This document shows positions 20,798-29,504 of a DNA stretch of 64,000 nucleotides, piece after piece. The notes under the pieces were generated by a model. It worked only from the letters and a program-made list of their open reading frames with translations, was not told the DNA's origin and searched no databases. Every line of letters starts with the position of its first letter. Within the stretch, counting starts at the first letter, position 1. The DNA is from Trichomonas vaginalis G3 (taxonomy: Eukaryota > Parabasalia > Trichomonadida > Trichomonadidae). The stretch is from assembly GCF_026262505.1 (NCBI RefSeq), contig NC_067207.1, forward strand, positions 28,860,082 to 28,924,081, given 5' to 3'. Both the position numbers and the translations under genes were made by a program.

Positions 20798-20815
20798 ATT
20801 TTATCTAGAATAAAA

Positions 20816-21547
20816 ATGTCGAAAGAAACAGCGTCTATGAGAGAAATACAACACAACCGACAACTCATTGTGCAAGCTCTAAATAAGAACACAACAAACT
20901 TTTCAAACTATTCTAAGATATCTGAGTCATTGAAAGAAGGAAACTTAAAACTGACATTAAACCCATTGACAGACGAGTTTCTGTTTCAAGACAGTAAGAA
21001 CCATACTGTTTGTATAAATCCAACAAAAAGAACTTTAAACGAGAAACCTATAGATGAACTTCTTTTGAAGGCAGATATTGACAACAAAGCTGACAAAACA
21101 TATGTAGACGATGCAATAGCAAAAGAAGAAGAAAGAGCTAACAAAGCTTATGCAACAAAAGAACATACTCATCCTGAACTAGCAGACAAAACATATGTTG
21201 ACAATAAAATGTCAAGTGAAGTGACAAGAGCTGAAAACGAATATTCTAAAAAGACTCATACACATACCATTGCAAATATTACAAACTTACAAGAAACCTT
21301 AAACAGGAAAAGTGACGTTGGACATACACATACCATTGCAAATATTACAAACTTACAAGAAACCTTAAACAGGAAAAGTGACGTTGGACATACACACGAT
21401 TTCTTCGCAACTGTTGGTATAGAAAATATTGCAGGAACGGTTGAAGAACCTGATGGAACTGGTGGGGATGTATTAAATTGGAAACCTCCTAACTTTCCAC
21501 AAGGTTTAACATCGGAGGATGACATAACGACGATGAAAATACATTAG
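20816..21547 (+). CDS. Phage-tail-fibre-like protein with repeated HTHTIANITNLQ units
   Basis: The protein has 243 residues. An N-terminal MSKETASMREIQHNR region leads to heptad-like DNKADKTYVDDAIAKEE segments, then two identical copies of HTHTIANITNLQETLNRK and a glycine-rich end. Alternating KADKTYVD and HTH motifs are typical of trimeric phage tail fibres and adhesins. In a Polinton this could form a capsid spike for attachment. It lies 19 bp upstream of a collar-domain gene, which strengthens the reading. Confidence 0.7.
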   Translation: MSKETASMREIQHNRQLIVQALNKNTTNFSNYSKISESLKEGNLKLTLNPLTDEFLFQDSKNHTVCINPTKRTLNEKPIDELLLKADIDNKADKTYVDDAIAKEEERANKAYATKEHTHPELADKTYVDNKMSSEVTRAENEYSKKTHTHTIANITNLQETLNRKSDVGHTHTIANITNLQETLNRKSDVGHTHDFFATVGIENIAGTVEEPDGTGGDVLNWKPPNFPQGLTSEDDITTMKIH

Positions 21548-21566
21548 ATGTAGAAATGTCTATGTC

Positions 21567-22061
21567 ATGGAGGATGAAAACAAAGTTAAATTCACTGCTC
21601 AAGATTTATATGATAAGAAAGCTGACAAAACAGAGCTTCAAACGTTAAAGACAGAAATACTTCAAACAGTATATCCTATAGGTTCTATTTACACGTCAAT
21701 GAACTCTACCAGACCAGAAGTAGTACTTGGTCTCGGAACTTGGACTCAAATAGTCGACAGGTTTTTGTATTGTGCAAACTCTTCAAAGGAAACAGGTGGA
21801 AGTAAAACGATTTCAGGTGAAAACTTACCTGCGCACAGTCACTACATAGATTTAAGTACATCTCAAGCAGGTTGGCATAAGCATAGATTTTGGGATTGGT
21901 CAGCAATGAAAAAAGGTAAAGGATATGATGTTAAAGACGACGTTCAGTTTGCTATAAATTGTTTCTGGGTAGCACACAGGGAGAAGGAAACCATACACAT
22001 CGCGTTTCAGGGTATACGCAAACAACGGGACAGAGTAAAGACTACATGCCACCTTACATGA
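21567..22061 (+). CDS. Phage tail-collar/baseplate-like spike protein
   Basis: The N-terminal DLYDKKADKTELQTLK coil is followed by YPIGSIYTSMNSTRPEVVLG, then GTWTQIVDRFLYCA, TGGSKT and ENLPAHSH. These are the hallmark strings of the phage tail-collar domain (YPVGSIY, GGTWxxV.DRFL, TGG, NLPxHxH). Together with the preceding fibre-like gene it forms a plausible receptor-binding spike. The element as a whole is broken. Confidence 0.75.
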   Translation: MEDENKVKFTAQDLYDKKADKTELQTLKTEILQTVYPIGSIYTSMNSTRPEVVLGLGTWTQIVDRFLYCANSSKETGGSKTISGENLPAHSHYIDLSTSQAGWHKHRFWDWSAMKKGKGYDVKDDVQFAINCFWVAHREKETIHIAFQGIRKQRDRVKTTCHLT

Positions 22062-22086
22062 CAGTTTACGCATGGTATAGAATTGC

Positions 22087-23046
22087 TTAGTCGTCATTTT
22101 CAACTTCTTTAGCATATTCGTCAGGAGTTGTCTTATATTTGTTAGAAACTGTCTTTGAAAGTATACCACCTTGAACTTTGACAAGTTTGAAACGAGGTCT
22201 GACAATAGTAGTTTTATCTTCTGCTTGCAGTGTGTACATTTTGCCATGTTTGCCTAAAACTTCATAATATTCTCTTGTATACTTTCTTCTATTTTTACGA
22301 ACACGAATGTGAGTACCTGTCGAGTTCCCATTGTTGTCATAGTCAATAGTATTTTCATATGGGTCGCGTTTAGGTATTTCTATTTTTACTTTGTCACCTT
22401 TCTTAAGTTTGAAGCCTGGCATTCTTTCTTGTTCATCCCTTTTGACTAAACTATTAAATATATAGTCTTTCTCTAAGTCGGGGTTGTTTTTCATTTCTTC
22501 GGGGGAGTGGTTTCCCAAACCTTTTTGTTTACGGTTATTGTAAATATTTAAAACTTGTCTCATCTTTGCCATGGAGAAATGTCTATATTTGTCGTCATAT
22601 GACATTTCATCTACCTCACCACCTTGTGGTTGATTTAAGTCTCTTAAGATTTTTATACAACTGTCAATGACACCAAGAGCAGAATGGTTTTGGTCGACAA
22701 TGAAATATTGGTTTACATTTTTTGAACGCAGATAGTTTTTAATATCGTCTGATTTGAAAGAACTTTCGTAGTCAGATGTCAGTTTTGTTGGATGGTATTT
22801 GTCAACGAATATTGTCAAAGCAGTTTTCACATCTAAAATATTTTTGGACTGTAATGGTATGGCTTCACAGTATCTTGTGTTTTGACCGACAAATATTAGC
22901 CAGTATGGTGGTCCATCTTCTCTATACCTCGGAATGTTTTCCAAGATATCCATAAACCAAGCATTTGGTGTTGAACTAAAGATTTTTACCATGAGTGCTT
23001 TCTTTGTCGCTTTAGAAACATACGGGTCCTTGTTTGAATTCGTCAT
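22087..23046 (-). CDS. Polinton retroviral-type integrase
   Basis: The protein has 319 residues. The catalytic rve core shows WFMDILEN (first acidic site), LTSDYESSF (second) and ALGVIDSCIKILRDL in the third-site region. It is followed by a beta-rich C-terminal segment (FKLKKGDKVKIEIPKR, YYEVLGKHGKMYTLQ), as in integrases with SH3- or chromo-like tails. It inserts the element and creates the 6-bp duplications seen at the ends. Confidence 0.85.
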   Translation of the reverse strand: MTNSNKDPYVSKATKKALMVKIFSSTPNAWFMDILENIPRYREDGPPYWLIFVGQNTRYCEAIPLQSKNILDVKTALTIFVDKYHPTKLTSDYESSFKSDDIKNYLRSKNVNQYFIVDQNHSALGVIDSCIKILRDLNQPQGGEVDEMSYDDKYRHFSMAKMRQVLNIYNNRKQKGLGNHSPEEMKNNPDLEKDYIFNSLVKRDEQERMPGFKLKKGDKVKIEIPKRDPYENTIDYDNNGNSTGTHIRVRKNRRKYTREYYEVLGKHGKMYTLQAEDKTTIVRPRFKLVKVQGGILSKTVSNKYKTTPDEYAKEVENDD

Positions 23047-23062
23047 TTTTAACCCATAAGAA

Positions 23063-23464
23063 ATGGGTTTATTTGGCGCATTAGCAGGAGTCGCATCTAG
23101 ATTTTTGCCCGCAGTGGGAACACTAGCCAGAGGTGCATTTGGAATTGGAAGGAAGATTTTGAGTACATTAGGTATACTGAAAGAGAAAGCACAACCTATT
23201 ATACAAACCGTACAGAAAGGTTGGGATGTAGCACGAGATGCAGCAAATCTTATTCCAAATCCTGAAACAAGAGGAAAAGTTCAAGGATGGATGGACAATG
23301 TAGGAAGACAAGCAGGAAACTACTATAACAAAGCAAATGACTACTATAACCAAGCAGGGCACTACATGGACCAAGGTGAAAGATTCTTTAACAGAGGATA
23401 TAACCATGCACAACAGTGGGTAAACAACAACCAACCTCAACCGCCTCAAACGTGGGGAATGTAA
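23063..23464 (+). CDS. MGLFG minor-capsid-like protein of the Polinton
   Basis: The protein has 133 residues. The N-terminus MGLFGALAGVASRFLPAVG looks myristoylated and amphipathic or hydrophobic. A helical middle (GWDVARDAANLIPNPETRG) and a Tyr/Asn/Gln-rich repetitive tail (NYYNKANDYYNQAG) follow. The shape is like a membrane-lytic internal capsid protein. It shares the MGxFG opening with the protein at 19,703. Its ATG is 17 bp from the divergent integrase start. Confidence 0.6.
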   Translation: MGLFGALAGVASRFLPAVGTLARGAFGIGRKILSTLGILKEKAQPIIQTVQKGWDVARDAANLIPNPETRGKVQGWMDNVGRQAGNYYNKANDYYNQAGHYMDQGERFFNRGYNHAQQWVNNNQPQPPQTWGM

Positions 23465-23483
23465 AATTTTTTACTGAGATGAA

Positions 23484-23639
23484 ATGAACAATACAGCATT
23501 GAGACAAATGGGCTCAAGATGGCTTTGTCGGCTTCCAGCAGTTACACAACCACGTGTTTGTCAAGTTCTTCCTATACCTCAGGAAGTTTTAGACCGACTT
23601 AAAAAACCTAAACAACCAGTTGAAAACAAACCAAACTAA
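23484..23639 (+). CDS. Tandem micro-gene 1 (51 residues)
   Basis: The ATG is preceded by the leader ATTTTTTACTGAGATGAA, found identically before the next two genes. The protein starts MNNTALRQMGSRWL and ends with the block PQEVLDRLKKPKQPVENK. No family is recognised. Confidence 0.5.
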   Translation: MNNTALRQMGSRWLCRLPAVTQPRVCQVLPIPQEVLDRLKKPKQPVENKPN

Positions 23640-23658
23640 AATTTTTTACTGAGATGAA

Positions 23659-23799
23659 ATGAACAATGCAGCTTTAGACAGAATAGGTCATGGAAGACCA
23701 CCTTTTAAACCACGTGTTTGTCAAGTTTTTCATATACCTCAGGAAGTTTTAGACCGACATAAAAAACCTAAACAACCAGTTGAAAACAAACCAAACTAA
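23659..23799 (+). CDS. Tandem micro-gene 2 (46 residues)
   Basis: This is a diverged tandem copy of micro-gene 1 with the same leader. It begins MNNAALDRIGHGRPP and keeps the PRVCQV and PQEVLDR blocks. Conserved coding ends with a variable start suggest coding selection or very recent duplication. Confidence 0.5.
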   Translation: MNNAALDRIGHGRPPFKPRVCQVFHIPQEVLDRHKKPKQPVENKPN

Positions 23800-23818
23800 A
23801 ATTTTTTACTGAGATGAA

Positions 23819-24403
23819 ATGACCGAAGAAGTTGAAACGGTAGATTTGACACCACAAACAAAAAGTTCAGAACCATTGTCAAAACCTGTCAAAGAACTTA
23901 CAGATGAAGAGAAAAATTCAATAATAGAAAGTGCCAGGTCTGGAAATACAAACCCTAACTACAAAGTCACTTTTCATAAAAATGGAACGGCAAGTATCTC
24001 AAAAAAGAAACAGACTCTCACAAATAAAATATTGAAGTCTGAAGGAGCTTTCGAGACAACAGATGGAAAAGTTTACTTCACTGACCAACAGTTCATTATA
24101 GAACATCTCATTGACTTAGAGTCGAAATATTCTAAACTTTACAACAAACACAAAAAGTTGAAAGGAAAACAAAAACAAATGGCATATGATATTTATGAAG
24201 ATGTTGACGACACAACTGTTCCAGCAAGTGAGGTAAGGTCAGAGGAACCAAAAAGTGACGAAAAACCAATAGAAGAAGAAAAACCAAAAACTGAAGATAA
24301 ACCAAAACCAAAGGTTAGTTTCAATACTAAACCAAGTCAACCTTCATTAGCTGGTATGGGTTGGCGTCAAAGACTTATAGCAGCCGGTGGTTATGTAAAG
24401 TAA
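23819..24403 (+). CDS. Acidic/lysine-rich Polinton protein, 194 residues
   Basis: The third gene in a row with the ATTTTTTACTGAGATGAA leader. It is acidic at the start, with a central small domain (YKVTFHKNGTASISKKKQ), a possible coil (HLIDLESKYSKLYNKHKK), a P/E/K-rich repeat region and a conserved-looking end (GWRQRLIAAGGYVK). It may be a scaffold or core protein; function is unknown. It lies directly upstream of the polymerase gene. Confidence 0.6.
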   Translation: MTEEVETVDLTPQTKSSEPLSKPVKELTDEEKNSIIESARSGNTNPNYKVTFHKNGTASISKKKQTLTNKILKSEGAFETTDGKVYFTDQQFIIEHLIDLESKYSKLYNKHKKLKGKQKQMAYDIYEDVDDTTVPASEVRSEEPKSDEKPIEEEKPKTEDKPKPKVSFNTKPSQPSLAGMGWRQRLIAAGGYVK

Positions 24404-24433
24404 AGAAAAAAACATTTTTTTATTTTTATAAAA

Positions 24434-26587
24434 ATGCCCCCATATAGAACGGATAGAAAATCTGCTAGAATAAAAGCAGAGTTAGAAAGATATGGTTGGA
24501 GAGTTTCAAAGAAGTTTAAATATAGGAAGGGAAGACCCATAAAAGTCTATGACAAACTGTCTGGTCTTCGCTATGAAATGGACTTAGAAACAGCACGTGC
24601 AAATTATCCAAACAGACTAGAGAGGTTAGAAGAAGAACGTCTTATGGACATGCCTTTCGATGTTAGTGAACCTCAAGTTGAAGGACACGACGGCTTTGCC
24701 AGATTCTACTGGAAACATGACGAACAATTGAATCCTTTGAGAAGGAAAAAAGGAAAAGGTGAAGACGCACATGCTCCCATGGAAAGAACAAGATATGCAT
24801 ATGAGAAGTATCGTGAAGTTAGAAGTAAAATTACATCTGGTCGAACCTTTACAGTAAACTTTGACGAAGGAAAGAACAAAGAAGGCTTCATGGGTGTACT
24901 TGCTGCCATACAAGACGGAAATAAGAAAGGATACAATCTCAGACTAACCGTAACAGATTTGGATGGTCATATCTACTATGCACATGGCAATGTCACAACA
25001 GCTGCACAACTTCTTGACGCTTTCAAGACTACAAAGAGAGAACAAATGGTTGACTCCGACTCAGACATTTTGAATGCAATTGAAGGAATTGCAAGTGTCA
25101 AGTTCGAATGGTACCAACCTAACCCTCAAGCAGTCAGACAACATGCTGGGTATTTCCCGTTCAGAAATAAGTCTGACATTGACTTGACAAGGTATGGAAT
25201 TTACAATTCAATTGAAACAATTGTCAATGAACCTTGCATTCTTACATGTCTCAGGAACTCTGGTCTTGTTACAGATGAGAAAATGAAGTATCTTGAGTCA
25301 TGTGTGAAGACAAGGTACATTCTCAGAGGTCAATTGGCTAAAATTGCACCGTTGGCAAATGTCAATATCCGCGTTAACATTCCGACTGAGAAAGGTTCTT
25401 CACATGACGACTATGTTGTTGACTTCAAATTGCCATGGTTGAAGATTGTACTTGTCCACAACCACTTCATGTTGAACGAAAGTCTTACAAACCCATTGTT
25501 CGGAAAAGGTAAGTGCAACATTGTCAGAGCTGTTAACATTCTTTTCGAGAAAGGCTTATTGGAACCAATTCCAGATGACAAGCTGACAGAAACTTTTGTA
25601 CCAAAAGACGAAACAAACTTTTCATTGTTGGTAAGACCAAAAGTTGTTCCAGACAAAGTTATAGCACAAAAGAAGTACACAGTTCCAAAAGGAGTTGGTT
25701 TGTTCGGATACCAACCTGAACCAGAAGAACTTCCAATGAGGTTGCAAGAACTTCAAGATGCTATAAACAAACTTCCATTGAGACATCCAATTGACGTCAA
25801 ATTGTATTGGAGAGCATCTGAGTTAGGTCAGAAGGTTTTATATGAAACAGGTTGCTTTGACGATGTTTATGAGATAACAGGCGAGGTTTCTCAGAAGATA
25901 AGAGACTCACTTGAATTTCCACGAACTGGACCCATTGGATGCGACAAGTTCGACTCATACGAAAAAATATACTATGTCGACCTTAACGCTGCGTACATGA
26001 GGTTCGTCCAATATATCCCGACTGGAATTCCAAACGAAGACGGTGAGTTCCCGGGAAGGAACTATACAGTTGGAAAAGTCATACAACAACTCTATGATAT
26101 TAGGAAAGCTTCAAACCCCAAACTTGCAATGACAATCAAATTGCTTATGAATTCGACATGGGGATATTCCATTAAGAAACCTCAAAAGATGAAGAGTAAA
26201 CACTATGAGAAGGTCGACAACTTTGTTGAAAGGTTCTCCCCTTTTGTTTTGAAATACGAATTTACTCAAGGTCAAGGTGGCTTAGTAACCACAGTAAAAC
26301 CTATTGTCGAACATTGGTCCTACCCTCAGTTCGCAAAGGCAGTCCTTGACAACTACAACAAATTCTTCTCCGAGGTCAAATCCAAAGTGAAGGTTTACTA
26401 TGAGAACATTGACGCACTCATGACGAACGAGGAAGGATACAACAAACTCATTGAAATGGGTTTAGTCGGTGAAAAGATGGGCTATTTTAAGCTAGACAAG
26501 GTATTTTCCGAAGTTCATGTTCTCTCCAAGCGTAAGTACTGGGGTGTTAAAGAAGACGGCACAGAAATAAAACATTGCATGAAATAA
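24434..26587 (+). CDS. Protein-primed family B DNA polymerase of the Polinton
   Basis: The protein has 717 residues. Polymerase motifs in order are: YYVDLNAAYMRF (motif A, aspartate near residue 515), KLLMNSTWGYS (motif B, asparagine near 573) and YENIDALMT (motif C, aspartate near 660). This order and wording match phi29-like, protein-primed polymerases. The long N-terminal part should hold the terminal-protein/exonuclease region. It replicates the element by priming on a protein at the inverted ends. It begins after a TTTTTTATTTTTATAAAA leader. Confidence 0.88.
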   Translation: MPPYRTDRKSARIKAELERYGWRVSKKFKYRKGRPIKVYDKLSGLRYEMDLETARANYPNRLERLEEERLMDMPFDVSEPQVEGHDGFARFYWKHDEQLNPLRRKKGKGEDAHAPMERTRYAYEKYREVRSKITSGRTFTVNFDEGKNKEGFMGVLAAIQDGNKKGYNLRLTVTDLDGHIYYAHGNVTTAAQLLDAFKTTKREQMVDSDSDILNAIEGIASVKFEWYQPNPQAVRQHAGYFPFRNKSDIDLTRYGIYNSIETIVNEPCILTCLRNSGLVTDEKMKYLESCVKTRYILRGQLAKIAPLANVNIRVNIPTEKGSSHDDYVVDFKLPWLKIVLVHNHFMLNESLTNPLFGKGKCNIVRAVNILFEKGLLEPIPDDKLTETFVPKDETNFSLLVRPKVVPDKVIAQKKYTVPKGVGLFGYQPEPEELPMRLQELQDAINKLPLRHPIDVKLYWRASELGQKVLYETGCFDDVYEITGEVSQKIRDSLEFPRTGPIGCDKFDSYEKIYYVDLNAAYMRFVQYIPTGIPNEDGEFPGRNYTVGKVIQQLYDIRKASNPKLAMTIKLLMNSTWGYSIKKPQKMKSKHYEKVDNFVERFSPFVLKYEFTQGQGGLVTTVKPIVEHWSYPQFAKAVLDNYNKFFSEVKSKVKVYYENIDALMTNEEGYNKLIEMGLVGEKMGYFKLDKVFSEVHVLSKRKYWGVKEDGTEIKHCMK

Positions 26588-26627
26588 AACATTGCATGAA
26601 GTAAAACATTGCATGAAGTAAAACATT
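26568..26627. repeat. 17-bp tandem repeat at the end of the polymerase gene
   Basis: The unit TAAAACATTGCATGAAA (or G at the end) is present three times plus a partial. It overlaps the polymerase stop and runs into the leader of the HNH gene. It is a possible slippage-generated repeat. Confidence 0.8.
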
Positions 26628-26661
26628 TTTTCAAAAAAATATTTTTTTTATTTTATTTGAA

Positions 26662-27246
26662 ATGTACGCTGAGTTTGTTGGAGAAGACCGTTGGGAAACT
26701 TGTTTGTTAGATGAGAAATATGAAATTCACTGTTGTGAGTCATTTGAAGTCAGAAACAAAAAGACAAAAAGAGTTTTAAGCGAATGGGAGCAAAATGACG
26801 GATATGCTAGGATGAGGATTGGTGGAAAACACTATTTTAAACATGTTGTCATTGCAACTCATTTTATACTGAATCCTAACAATTTACCTTTTGTAGACCA
26901 TATAAACCATATAAGAAACGACAATAGACTTGAAAACTTGCGTTGGGTCACTCGTTCTGAAAACAGTAAGAACATAGGCAAATTTGGAGATATTGTATTC
27001 GAATTTGTCGACGAACTAGAAGATGAAACAATTGAAATTACAGACTATGGTAAGCATACGTTTGAGTTTTACTACTATAGCGAAGAACAAGACTCTTTCT
27101 ACTTTTATACCGGCGTAAACTATAGGAAATTACAAGTATGTTTTACTAAGGATGGCTATGCTTATGTAAACACTAGAGATACAGATGGAAAACACGTTAA
27201 AATACTTCTTAACAAATTCAAGAAGCTATATGGCATACCATTTTAA
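26662..27246 (+). CDS. HNH homing-type endonuclease
   Basis: The protein has 194 residues. A NUMOD4-like opening (YEIHCCESFEVRNKKTKRVLSEWEQNDGY is the span, residues about 15-45) is followed by the HNH_3 core VDHINHIRNDNRLENLRWV at residues 79-97, with the usual RSENS after it. Such proteins nick or cut DNA and spread by homing; phage and giant-virus genomes carry many. Its leader AAAATATTTTTTTTATTTT is the shared Polinton promoter type, so it is expressed like its neighbours. The C-terminal half (TDGKHVKILLNKFKK) may be a DNA-binding domain. Confidence 0.85.
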   Translation: MYAEFVGEDRWETCLLDEKYEIHCCESFEVRNKKTKRVLSEWEQNDGYARMRIGGKHYFKHVVIATHFILNPNNLPFVDHINHIRNDNRLENLRWVTRSENSKNIGKFGDIVFEFVDELEDETIEITDYGKHTFEFYYYSEEQDSFYFYTGVNYRKLQVCFTKDGYAYVNTRDTDGKHVKILLNKFKKLYGIPF

Positions 27247-27282
27247 AACGTTTTTAAAACAGTATATTTTTACATATATTAA

Positions 27283-28143
27283 ATGCTTCAGGTTGAAAAA
27301 CAAAGAACAAAAGTAGCAGATACAAAACCGTTAGACTATATCTTTACAAACGCTGGCAGGACTATATCAGATGAAGAAATTTCATCCCGATCTTACAGGT
27401 TTGACTATCCAATTCGCTGGCTTCAAAGTCCTTCAGATGCAAAGGCAATAGGATTTAGAAGAGTTTTGTTTTCAAATAGAACTAATGCATTCATGTTCGC
27501 AGTATATTTTCATGGTCAGTATAAAGGCTCTGATGGTCTAATAGAAAAATTTGATGAAATGAAAATCTTTACAATTCGTTCAGACGAAAGTCTTGAAAAA
27601 ACTCTAAATGACTTTCAAACTCAAATGAACAAATACTACTGGGAATTTCAAGAAAAATACCACTCTTTACTAAATGGAACATACTATCTAAAACTAGAAT
27701 ACGACAAGATGAACTCCACCGTTTCATTTCAAAAGATTGAAATTAACCCTCCAAGAGATACAGAGTTTTTATATTGGGGGGTGGACAAACGTTCTTGGGC
27801 ACAATTTCTTCGGTTACTAAACCAGAACGAACCATTGCCACCAGATGGTCCATTTAAATTTGTACTTCCACCAACAGATTTGACAGTTTATAGAAACGTG
27901 TTCGACCCTCAAAATGTCATGTGTCATGCAAGTTTCAGTTCAAGCAACAACAGTTTTCTTTGTATCGGTAAGGACTTTTATGACTTTGCTTCTAAATTCT
28001 ACGAACCACCTAGTAACAGTTTCTCTGACTTTCAAGTCTGGTTCACAACAAACGGTGTGCAGCATATTATTCCATTGTACTACGACTTTTATCTCGAATT
28101 GTCTTTCATATACAACTACGGAAAAGTGCTGAAAAAGTACTGA
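27283..28143 (+). CDS. Polinton paralogue pair member B, 286 residues
   Basis: This is a paralogue of 19,949-20,797. Shared blocks are TKPLDYIFTNAGR, YRFDYPIRWLQ, KAIGFRRVLF, NVFDPQNVMCHASFS, NNSFLCIGKDFY, YEPPSNSFSDFQVWFTT and IIPLYYDFYLELS. The strongest conservation is at the C-terminus. A role as a virion protein is inferred only from context. It lies directly left of the inverted-repeat cassette. Confidence 0.75.
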   Translation: MLQVEKQRTKVADTKPLDYIFTNAGRTISDEEISSRSYRFDYPIRWLQSPSDAKAIGFRRVLFSNRTNAFMFAVYFHGQYKGSDGLIEKFDEMKIFTIRSDESLEKTLNDFQTQMNKYYWEFQEKYHSLLNGTYYLKLEYDKMNSTVSFQKIEINPPRDTEFLYWGVDKRSWAQFLRLLNQNEPLPPDGPFKFVLPPTDLTVYRNVFDPQNVMCHASFSSSNNSFLCIGKDFYDFASKFYEPPSNSFSDFQVWFTTNGVQHIIPLYYDFYLELSFIYNYGKVLKKY

Positions 28144-28160
28144 AAAATATATTTTAGGCG

Positions 28161-28240
28161 AACCAGGTCCCTCGGTCCCTCGGTCCCTCGGTCAACTAAC
28201 ATCTTTTTGAAAATGGTGACAACATGACATTTTGACAACA
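28161..28240. repeat. Left arm of an internal inverted-repeat cassette
   Basis: This arm contains three CGGTCCCT direct repeats. It matches 29,505-29,584 in reverse complement at 79 of 80 bases; weaker matching continues inward for about 50 more bases. Together the arms bound a 1.4-kb unit holding one gene. Confidence 0.92.
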
Positions 28241-28349
28241 ACACAGGAAATAGATTTCATCATCTAATTTCTCATGAATTTCATCGTCAATGTTTTGTCA
28301 AGACTTCTTCATCGTATTCTTTCACCCGTTGAATTTTGTATAAAAAAAG

Positions 28350-28373
28350 CACCTGCCGGAATTCCGGCGGGTG
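28350..28373 (-). terminator. GC-rich hairpin followed by T7 (terminator-like on minus strand)
   Basis: CACCTGCCGG and CCGGCGGGTG form a 10-bp stem with one wobble around AATT. On the minus strand it is followed by CTTTTTTTATAC, the shape of a bacterial intrinsic terminator. It lies inside the inverted-repeat cassette. Its function in a eukaryote is unclear. Confidence 0.4.
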
Positions 28374-28514
28374 GTATATTCTTCACGAAATGCTTGTTTT
28401 GAGGTCGAGCCACTTTTTGGCCCCACCGTAGAAAACACAAAAACTCTTGAATTCGGCAAAAATATATTTTAGTTTTTTTTAAAAAAAATATTTTTTTATT
28501 TTTATTGTAAGAAC

Positions 28515-29411
28515 ATGTCAGCAACAACAGCACCAAACTCGTTAGTCATGAACCCAACATCTATGTTAGTAGAGATGAAAAGCTTCATTCCTTCTTCATA
28601 TACTTTCGAAACAGAAATCCAGAAGATAAAGCAAGAACTTCTCCAAGGAGATTTAAACTGTAGTGCAAAAGATGAAACAAATGAACAGTATCTTTATGAA
28701 ATGCAGGATATTATTGACCATTTACCTAAACTTCCTGAAATACAACAACAAAAGCTTACTATTCCAGAATTCGATGAAATAGAAGTCAAAGCAACTGACT
28801 CAGTAGAAACCAAGAAGTTCATACGTAAGGTAAACTATGAGTTTCTTGGATTTCATTGCAACCACAAAGACTGCGATATGGTATATTTCATTGACATATA
28901 CAAATCTGAAGAATTTAAGACCTACGACAACTTTGTTTCGTTAGTTGCAAAATGTGTATGGCAGATAAGAGATAAAGATAGAAGAGGTAAAGTATGGAAT
29001 GAACAAATAAAACCAGCAGCCTTTGAGTTAAAGAAAACCATTTACGCCTTAGTCATACTTGCAGGTAAGGTTTCAATGTACAATGCTAAAATGAACTCAC
29101 AATGTTCAAAATGTAAAGCAGCAATGAAGAAATATAACTACTCCGTCAAAGAGATAGAACGTATGCGAAAAGACTATACTGACTTAAAGAAAGAAGCAGA
29201 GAAACCAGCAGAAGATAAAATGGACATGTTGACATTTCTGAACAAAAACTATCCAACTGCTAACGATTTCCTTCTATCTGATGTCAAGAAGAAGTACAAA
29301 GAAACTTTCGGTATCGTTAAAACTTTTGATATCCTTCGTGAAGAAATAGAAGCTACAAAACTGTTTAAAGTCATGAACCATCACAACATATACCATGTAA
29401 AGCGCTTGTAA
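28515..29411 (+). CDS. Hypothetical protein inside the inverted-repeat cassette, 298 residues
   Basis: The family is not recognised. The leader AAAAATATTTTTTTATTTTTATT is 15 bases or so before the ATG, again the Polinton promoter type. Visible parts: an acidic helical first 100 residues, a middle with HCNHKDCDMVYF (possible metal-binding Cys/His), then CSKCKAAMKKYN (CxxC) near residue 197, and a coiled region (IERMRKDYTDLKKEAEK). The C/H pairs could form a zinc site, which would fit a DNA-binding role, but this is an inference. Confidence 0.6.
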   Translation: MSATTAPNSLVMNPTSMLVEMKSFIPSSYTFETEIQKIKQELLQGDLNCSAKDETNEQYLYEMQDIIDHLPKLPEIQQQKLTIPEFDEIEVKATDSVETKKFIRKVNYEFLGFHCNHKDCDMVYFIDIYKSEEFKTYDNFVSLVAKCVWQIRDKDRRGKVWNEQIKPAAFELKKTIYALVILAGKVSMYNAKMNSQCSKCKAAMKKYNYSVKEIERMRKDYTDLKKEAEKPAEDKMDMLTFLNKNYPTANDFLLSDVKKKYKETFGIVKTFDILREEIEATKLFKVMNHHNIYHVKRL

Positions 29412-29504
29412 ATAGTTATGTTAGAAATATATTTTTGTCTGATTTACGTTCATTGACGATGAAGTCTCAACAAAAACATTTACGAAGAAGTTTATTTCCT
29501 GGAC

